Made by a program: the position numbers and the translations under genes | The notes under the pieces: model-generated | Database searches by the model: none | Seen by the model: the letters and a program-made list of their open reading frames with translations, nothing else | What the model was told of the DNA's origin: nothing | Shown here: positions 18,378-23,413 of the stretch, in pieces | Layout of the letters: each line of letters opens with the position of its first letter | Position numbering within the stretch: the stretch's first letter is position 1 | Source of the DNA: an uncultured Planctomycetaceae bacterium | Lineage (GTDB): Bacteria; Planctomycetota; Planctomycetia; Pirellulales; UBA1268 | Assembly (NCBI GenBank): GCA_937900985.1 | Contig: CALCGM010000705.1 | Span: 1-23,413, forward strand | Direction of reading: 5' to 3' | DNA: 23,413 nt

Positions 18378-20694
18378 AGAGAAACTCCGGCTGCCGTAGC
18401 AGGTACGTGACGACTGCTCGCCAGGCACGCACGGTGTAGTGAGGGTCGGGCACAGGGGCTTCGAGGCCTTGTCGACAGTGCCAGGCCTCCTCTTTTTCGA
18501 TGTGTTCCTGTGCGGCGGCATCGCGGACCACGCTGGCAAAGAGGGCAAAGGTCTGTTGCACCTCGGCCGAAGACTCGGCGTCGTCTCGTCCGAGGATCCG
18601 CTGATGCAGATGGGCGATCGTGTGACAGATCTGCTCGTCGCTTCGTGGCGCCACGCCCGGGAGGACGGTCGGCTCGACCGCGGGAAAGAGCAGCCGCTCG
18701 GTGGGCGGACGGCTGAAGTCGAGGGCGACGTTCTTACAGGCCACGTCGTTGGCCATCGTCCGCTGGATCGCTCCCATCGCGCCGCTGGGGCTGGTCGCCC
18801 GCTCGGTCACCTCCTTGGAGTCGATGCCGCCGTAGAGCATCGCTGTCTGCTCGCTAAGACGGCCCCAACGCTTGCCGAAGATGGCCTCGATCTTTCGTTC
18901 GAGCTGCTCTGGCGAGAGCAGCCTGACCACACCGATCTCCTCGAGCTCAGCTAGCCGCTCAGCAGACATCGCAGCAGTCAGCCCGTCAGCCCGATAGAAG
19001 TCAGAAACGATCCAGTCTTTGAGCAGCTGCTTGAAACTGAAATCAGCTGCTCGGAACCGGTCGGCGATCGTGTCGACCTCGCACTGCATCGCCTGCCAGC
19101 TGCGATAGCGGGCGTCGGCGAAGGGATCGTCGAGGTCGTTCGGTGGCAGCATCGGGTGGCGACCGGTGAGCAGGTAGTAGGCATGGCCGGCCATCGTGCG
19201 GGCGAAGCGTGGGTCGGCTGCTGTCTGCTCGCCGAGCCACTGCAGGGCCCGCCACCGCTGGTCTTCCGGCAGCGGTGTGCCTTCAAAGCCGGCAGGAAAC
19301 ATGTCGTCAAACCAGCCTTCATGGCGACGGCCGTAGATGCTGAAGTTGGCATCAAACCGCCAGTAGTCTTGAAACAGCCCGGAGACAGGATCGAGTGTCT
19401 TGTGGCAGACGACACACTCTGCGGCCTGCATCGTCGGAATCTCATAGGCAGCGGTGGCCGCAGCCGCATCCGAGCCGCGTGAGGCAAGTTCGAGAATGTC
19501 GACACCGAGGAAGTGCAGATAGTACATCCTCGCCCGCAGCCGATTCCGGTTGGTCTCGGTGGTGGGATAGCGACTGAGATACTGAAACGTGCTCAGCAGG
19601 CCGGCATGCGGATAGAAGCCGGTGGCAGACTCCTGGTTCTCTTTCGGGCTGCGGCCGGTGAGCGCCGGGAGCCTGACGGGGAGATACTCAAAGGGATCGC
19701 TCGGGTCTGCAAAGGCGTCCTCGAGGTCTTTGAACACGCCATACCCGCGGGCGGAGTAGGGCGACACCATGATGTAGTCGCCGGTGATGATTTCGGTGAA
19801 GGGACGGTCGTGACGCACGATGTCGTCGATCAGCCGCATCGGTTCATCGAGCAGGGCCGCTCGATACTCGTTGGCGAGCTTGTAGCCTGCCTGGCGACGC
19901 TCTTTCTCGTCAGCGATATGGCTCAGGTCATGCCGCTGATACCAGCCGCGAGTCTTCTCAAAGTGCTCGTAGGAGAGCACCGTCTGATCGGGATTTCCGT
20001 CGACACCCTGGGTGAGAAAGATGTCGTTGAAGCCTTCGCGAAGCCTCGTGTAGAAGGCCTCCTCCTGCATCACCGCATCCAGCAGGGCTGGGATCACATC
20101 GAGGTGGCCCTCGGCAACCGCCGAACGCTCGGCAGCGGTGGGGAGTCGGCCAGCAAGTGAGAGCGTGGCCCGCCGGAGCAACGCCTGATCAGAGAGCATG
20201 GCCACGCCCGCGAAGAGTGAGGGGCGAACACTCGCCTCCTCCCCGCTTTCGGCGAGTGGGTCGGTCTGTCTCTCAACAAACGCCGCCACCACCGCGGCAG
20301 CTGCGGAGTCAGGGGAGAGCACTTCGCCGCCCCCATGCTCCAGGCCTCCAGTCGCTTTGAGGAGCAGCAGGGGGCCTTCCTCGGTGGTGATACTGGCGAG
20401 GGCCGAGAAGGCGGCCCGGTTGTGGCGATGAGCCGCCACGCGAGCGTCGCCAGTGGTCACTCGTGGATCTCGCAGCAAAAGCCGTGTGTCTTCCGCGTCG
20501 CCGCCCGGTTGGTGGCAGACAAAGCATTGCTGACGAGCCACTTTGGCCCACAGTTCATCCGCAAACCGCTGCTCGCTGAGCGAAAGCGTTGTTGAGCCGG
20601 GGCAGGCCGCCGGTTCTGCAGCAGCGGACGTGAGTCCACTCAGGACGATGATCAGGACGATCATCGGGATGGCGGCGGGTTGCATGAAGAGCAT
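18370..20694 (-). CDS. DUF1549-like exported cytochrome protein with two CxxCH motifs
   Basis: A 774-residue protein with a Sec leader (hydrophobic about 8-20, cleavage near SAAA). CFVCH (residues 57-61) sits in an N-terminal cytochrome-like domain. LLRRATLSLAGRLPTAAER is the DUF1549 signature, followed by LLDEPMRLIDDIVRHDRPFTEIITGDY, the family's second half. A later MQAAECVVCHKTLDPVSGLFQDY segment (CxxCH at 427-431) resembles DUF1588. The last 220 residues hold an LYGGIDSKEVTERA segment and an MANDVACKNVALDFSRP segment that I do not recognise as a named domain. Two haem-type motifs suggest electron transfer, but the reaction is unknown. ATG 20694 or 20685 are both usable. First gene of a minus-strand operon with DUF1501, esterase and amide hydrolase. 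Confidence 0.88.
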   Translation of the reverse strand: MLFMQPAAIPMIVLIIVLSGLTSAAAEPAACPGSTTLSLSEQRFADELWAKVARQQCFVCHQPGGDAEDTRLLLRDPRVTTGDARVAAHRHNRAAFSALASITTEEGPLLLLKATGGLEHGGGEVLSPDSAAAAVVAAFVERQTDPLAESGEEASVRPSLFAGVAMLSDQALLRRATLSLAGRLPTAAERSAVAEGHLDVIPALLDAVMQEEAFYTRLREGFNDIFLTQGVDGNPDQTVLSYEHFEKTRGWYQRHDLSHIADEKERRQAGYKLANEYRAALLDEPMRLIDDIVRHDRPFTEIITGDYIMVSPYSARGYGVFKDLEDAFADPSDPFEYLPVRLPALTGRSPKENQESATGFYPHAGLLSTFQYLSRYPTTETNRNRLRARMYYLHFLGVDILELASRGSDAAAATAAYEIPTMQAAECVVCHKTLDPVSGLFQDYWRFDANFSIYGRRHEGWFDDMFPAGFEGTPLPEDQRWRALQWLGEQTAADPRFARTMAGHAYYLLTGRHPMLPPNDLDDPFADARYRSWQAMQCEVDTIADRFRAADFSFKQLLKDWIVSDFYRADGLTAAMSAERLAELEEIGVVRLLSPEQLERKIEAIFGKRWGRLSEQTAMLYGGIDSKEVTERATSPSGAMGAIQRTMANDVACKNVALDFSRPPTERLLFPAVEPTVLPGVAPRSDEQICHTIAHLHQRILGRDDAESSAEVQQTFALFASVVRDAAAQEHIEKEEAWHCRQGLEAPVPDPHYTVRAWRAVVTYLLRQPEFLYE

Positions 20695-20853
20695 CGGCTG
20701 GAGAAACCCTTCGCAGGAACATTGCGGCAGGTTGTGTCACCCAAAGACCTGACGCTTAGCATATCCGAGCCGATGGAGGATCGCCGTGCTTTGGCCTCCG
20801 ACCGTGATAAGATGCCGGCCAAGAACGATCGGTGGATTATTTGGGGGTGCTTT
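20695..20853. promoter_or_regulatory. Divergent intergenic region, probable promoters both ways
   Basis: 159 bases separate the start of the minus-strand cytochrome operon from the plus-strand sulfatase gene. Promoters for both must lie here or inside the neighbouring genes. I could not assign convincing -35/-10 pairs. GGGGGTG sits 6 bases before the sulfatase ATG as its ribosome binding site. Confidence 0.5.
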
Positions 20854-23334
20854 ATGCGGTGGTGTTTTCTGCTGGTGGCGTTGGTGGTGGGTGGGCTGGC
20901 CCTGCGGACGGAGGCTGCGGAGTCGCACACGCCGCGGCCCAACATCGTGCTCGTCATCGCTGATGACCAGGGCTATGGCGACCTTGGGCACACAGGCAAT
21001 CCCGTTATTCAAACTCCACACATCGACGCCCTGGCGAGTGAATCGACGAGCCTCACCGACTACCACGTGGCTCCCACCTGTTCGCCGACACGCGCGGCGC
21101 TGATGACCGGCCATTGGACAGATCGCACCGGTGTCTGGCACACGATCAATGGCCGCTCGATGCTCCGCGAAAATGAGGTCACGCTCGGCCGACTACTTGC
21201 CGACAGCGGCTACGCAACTGGGATGTTTGGTAAGTGGCACCTTGGCGACAACTTCCCCTACCGTCCAGAAGACCGTGGCTTTACGGAGGTGTATCGACAC
21301 GGCGGTGGTGGTGTTGGGCAGACGCCAGACGTCTGGGATAACGCCTACTTCGATGGGCACTACTTCCACAACGGCGAGGTTGTTGAGGCTGAGGGCTTCT
21401 GTACGGATGTGTTCTTCTTGGCCGCAAAGAACTTTATCAAGACGTCGGTCGAGCAGAAGCAGCCGTTCTTCGCCTATATCAGCACCAACGCGCCGCATGG
21501 GCCGTTGCACTGTCCGCAGAAGTATCTCGATCTCTATGCCGATCAGCCGCCGGCGATTGCAGCCTTCTTCGGGATGATCACCAACATCGACGACAACGTC
21601 GGCAGCTTGCGGCAAATGCTGGCCGATCTCGGTGTGGCTGAGAACACGCTCTTCATTTACACAACCGACAACGGCACGGCGACTGGTGCAAACGTGTTCA
21701 ACGCCGGGATGCGGGGCAAGAAGGGAAGCGAGTATGACGGTGGCCACCGTGTGCCGTTCATCGCCCACTGGCCAGCGGCGGGCTGGGACCGGCAGCATGC
21801 GTCCGATGTGCTCTGCCATGCGATCGACGTCGTTCCCACGCTTGCAGGGATTGCTGGCGTGGAGCCGCCAGCTTCCCTCCGTTGGGACGGTGTGTCGATT
21901 CGGGCTCTGCTCGACCCCGCTGCCGATGTCGACTGGGCGGATCGCATGCTCGTGACCGATTCCCAGCGAGTCCGTGATCCAGTCAAGTGGAAGCAGACGG
22001 CGGTGATGTCGCAGCAGTGGCGACTGGTCAATGGCAAGGAACTGTATGACATTGAGCGTGATCCTGGGCAGATGGCAAACGTGGCCGAGCAGCATCCTGA
22101 GCAGGTGCAGTTGATGCAGGCCTTCTATGACGCCTGGTGGACGGAGCTGGAGCCCACGTTTGCTCAGACCACTGAGATCTACCTTGGGCATCCCAACGAA
22201 GATGTGGTCACGCTGACCTGCCACGACTGGATCGGCTCGAGCTACTCCCCCTGGAATCAACGGTTTGTACGAGAAGGGCAGGGCTACCGAGCGGCTGACG
22301 CCAAGGAGCGTCGGGCGGCCCGCGGGGCAGGGAAGCATGACGCCCATTGGGCAGTGCGGGTTGCCACGCCGGGCACCTACCGTTTTGCAGTGCGTCGCTG
22401 GCCAGTCGAGGCTGACAAAAGCATCACTGCGTCGCTCCCTCCAGGGGCTGACGTGCCCGGAGCGACGAAGGCGTACCGAGCGGTGGAGGGGCGGGCGATT
22501 CCGGTGACCTCAGCAACGCTGCGGATCAACGATCGCGATATCGCGACGACCGCTGTCGGTGATGAGGCAGCTGCCGTGTTCACCGCACCATTGCCCGCAG
22601 GTTCGCACCGCCTGGCACCTGTGTTTACCACCGATGACGGACAGGAGATCGGCTGCTATTACTGCGATGTCAGTCTTGAAGAGCGTGATCCGGTGGCTGG
22701 GGCTGGCGAGCCGCTGGCCACACAGGGCGACGTCATTTTCTCCGATGACTTTGAGCGGACAGACCTCGGCCCATGGCAGGTGGCGATCCCTGCGTTCGAG
22801 GTGGCCGACGGCGTGCTGCGGTCGCACCAGGGGCGTGATGATCATGGTGCCGTGGGCCGCATGACGTTTCCGCCAACGGCGGATCTGGTGATGGAGTTTC
22901 GGTTTCGCTTTGCCGGATCACCATCGTTTAACGTGGTGTTTGACGACAAGGCCTTCAAGGGCTCGCATGCTGGGCATATCTGCCGGGTGATGATCAGCCC
23001 GAGCCGCGTGCGACTTGGGGATGATCGCGAAGGTGCTATGCGGAATGACATCTTTTCGCTGCGGCGTGATCAGGCTCTGCGAGATGTGGGCGAGCTGATG
23101 GCAGCAGGCCGTGGCATGGTGGTGCCGCGGGAGCTTGACCGAGATGCCTGGCACACCGGCCGGATCGAGATCGTCGGCGAGCAGATGCGGGTGGTGATCG
23201 ATGAGGAGCCAGCGGGGCTTCTGCAGTCACCTGGGCTTGGGCATGCCAGCAAGGCAAGCGTGCACTTCACCGTGCTTGGGGAAGGCATGGAGTTTGATGA
23301 TGTGCACCTCTGGCACGCCACGCCACTGCCTTAA
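20854..23334 (+). CDS. Exported formylglycine-dependent sulfatase with C-terminal lectin-like domain
   Basis: An 826-residue protein with a Sec leader (FLLVALVVGGLAL, cleavage near TEA). The sulfatase domain (about 28-440) has NIVLVIADDQGYGD with Asp37/Asp38 for metal, the formylglycine site CSPTR (Cys76) followed by AALMTG, GKWHLGD, and a TTDNG block with MRGKKGSEYDGGHRVP. These are type I S1-family sulfatase features. The Cys needs conversion by a maturation enzyme encoded elsewhere. Residues about 492-612 form a beta domain often following planctomycete sulfatases. Residues about 625-823 are a DUF1080/LamG-like sandwich (FSDDFERTDLGPW opening, MEFRFRF, EFDDVHLW close). This implies removal of sulfate from a bound polysaccharide; which one is unknown. 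ATG 20854 is preferred because it has GGGGGTG upstream and opens the leader. Confidence 0.93.
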   Translation: MRWCFLLVALVVGGLALRTEAAESHTPRPNIVLVIADDQGYGDLGHTGNPVIQTPHIDALASESTSLTDYHVAPTCSPTRAALMTGHWTDRTGVWHTINGRSMLRENEVTLGRLLADSGYATGMFGKWHLGDNFPYRPEDRGFTEVYRHGGGGVGQTPDVWDNAYFDGHYFHNGEVVEAEGFCTDVFFLAAKNFIKTSVEQKQPFFAYISTNAPHGPLHCPQKYLDLYADQPPAIAAFFGMITNIDDNVGSLRQMLADLGVAENTLFIYTTDNGTATGANVFNAGMRGKKGSEYDGGHRVPFIAHWPAAGWDRQHASDVLCHAIDVVPTLAGIAGVEPPASLRWDGVSIRALLDPAADVDWADRMLVTDSQRVRDPVKWKQTAVMSQQWRLVNGKELYDIERDPGQMANVAEQHPEQVQLMQAFYDAWWTELEPTFAQTTEIYLGHPNEDVVTLTCHDWIGSSYSPWNQRFVREGQGYRAADAKERRAARGAGKHDAHWAVRVATPGTYRFAVRRWPVEADKSITASLPPGADVPGATKAYRAVEGRAIPVTSATLRINDRDIATTAVGDEAAAVFTAPLPAGSHRLAPVFTTDDGQEIGCYYCDVSLEERDPVAGAGEPLATQGDVIFSDDFERTDLGPWQVAIPAFEVADGVLRSHQGRDDHGAVGRMTFPPTADLVMEFRFRFAGSPSFNVVFDDKAFKGSHAGHICRVMISPSRVRLGDDREGAMRNDIFSLRRDQALRDVGELMAAGRGMVVPRELDRDAWHTGRIEIVGEQMRVVIDEEPAGLLQSPGLGHASKASVHFTVLGEGMEFDDVHLWHATPLP

Positions 23335-23347
23335 GTAGCACCGCCGC

Positions 23348-23394
23348 CACTCAAGCACCAAGTCACTCAAGCAGCAAGTCACTCAAGCAGCACC
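23348..23394. repeat. Short tandem repeat, 16-base unit, about 2.9 copies
   Basis: CACTCAAGCACCAAGT (23348-23363), CACTCAAGCAGCAAGT (23364-23379) and a third copy beginning CACTCAAGCAGCA (from 23380) that diverges at its end. It starts 14 bases after the sulfatase stop. No hairpin terminator is seen in the last 79 bases of the window. Confidence 0.75.
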
Positions 23395-23413
23395 GTCGCG
23401 CAGGCGATCTGAT

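Noticed and set aside
20680..20853. Upstream extension of the sulfatase frame
   Set aside because: The extension precedes a clear signal peptide and overlaps the start of the divergent gene. GGGGGTG before ATG 20854 fits better.
20695..20853. TTGGCC / TAAGAT as a sulfatase promoter
   Set aside because: The spacing between the two boxes is only about 11 bases, too short for a sigma-70-type promoter.

Overview
The window looks like chromosomal DNA of a planctomycete, probably from the Pirellulaceae or a relative. The basis is high G+C, many Tat or Sec leaders, and a dense set of families typical of that phylum: DUF1592/DUF1588/DUF1585 cytochrome-like proteins, DUF1552, DUF1501, DUF1080, DUF6655 and a formylglycine sulfatase. 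No rRNA, tRNA, CRISPR array or intact insertion sequence was seen.

Left block (1-10304, all plus strand). Two gene groups each pair a large DUF1592-type protein with a Tat-exported DUF1552 protein. Group 1 is DUF1592 (cut by the window edge), DUF1552 and a DUF1080 lectin-like/3-keto-glycoside hydrolase-like protein, and it ends in a probable intrinsic terminator. Group 2 is DUF1552, a DUF1592 protein with an N-terminal CxxCH and an inserted coiled coil, and an exported protein that joins beta-propeller repeats to a probable alpha/alpha toroid.

Middle block (10305-14162) is looser and looks acquired or decaying. It holds a visibly lower-GC Tat-exported FAD oxidase of the berberine-bridge type, a stretch of almost 400 bases with no recognisable gene, a DUF6655 lipoprotein on the minus strand, an antitoxin fragment on the minus strand, and an intact addiction-module antitoxin followed by a decayed ParE-like toxin. 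There are also two copies of a short PYTAGM-coding segment.

Right block. Four minus-strand genes read 20694 to 14163 as one tight unit: a two-CxxCH DUF1549-like protein, a Tat-exported DUF1501 protein, an exported serine esterase with a carbohydrate-binding-like front half, and an exported Ntn amide hydrolase. The first three overlap by 4-8 bases. A 159-base divergent region separates them from a plus-strand exported sulfatase with a C-terminal lectin-like domain. A short tandem repeat follows it at the window edge.

Nearly every gene product is predicted to work outside the cytoplasm. The recurring plan is a large cytochrome-like protein plus a Tat-exported partner (DUF1552 or DUF1501) plus variable hydrolytic or binding cargo, which fits degradation or sensing of complex, partly sulfated organic matter. 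The substrate cannot be read from the sequence.
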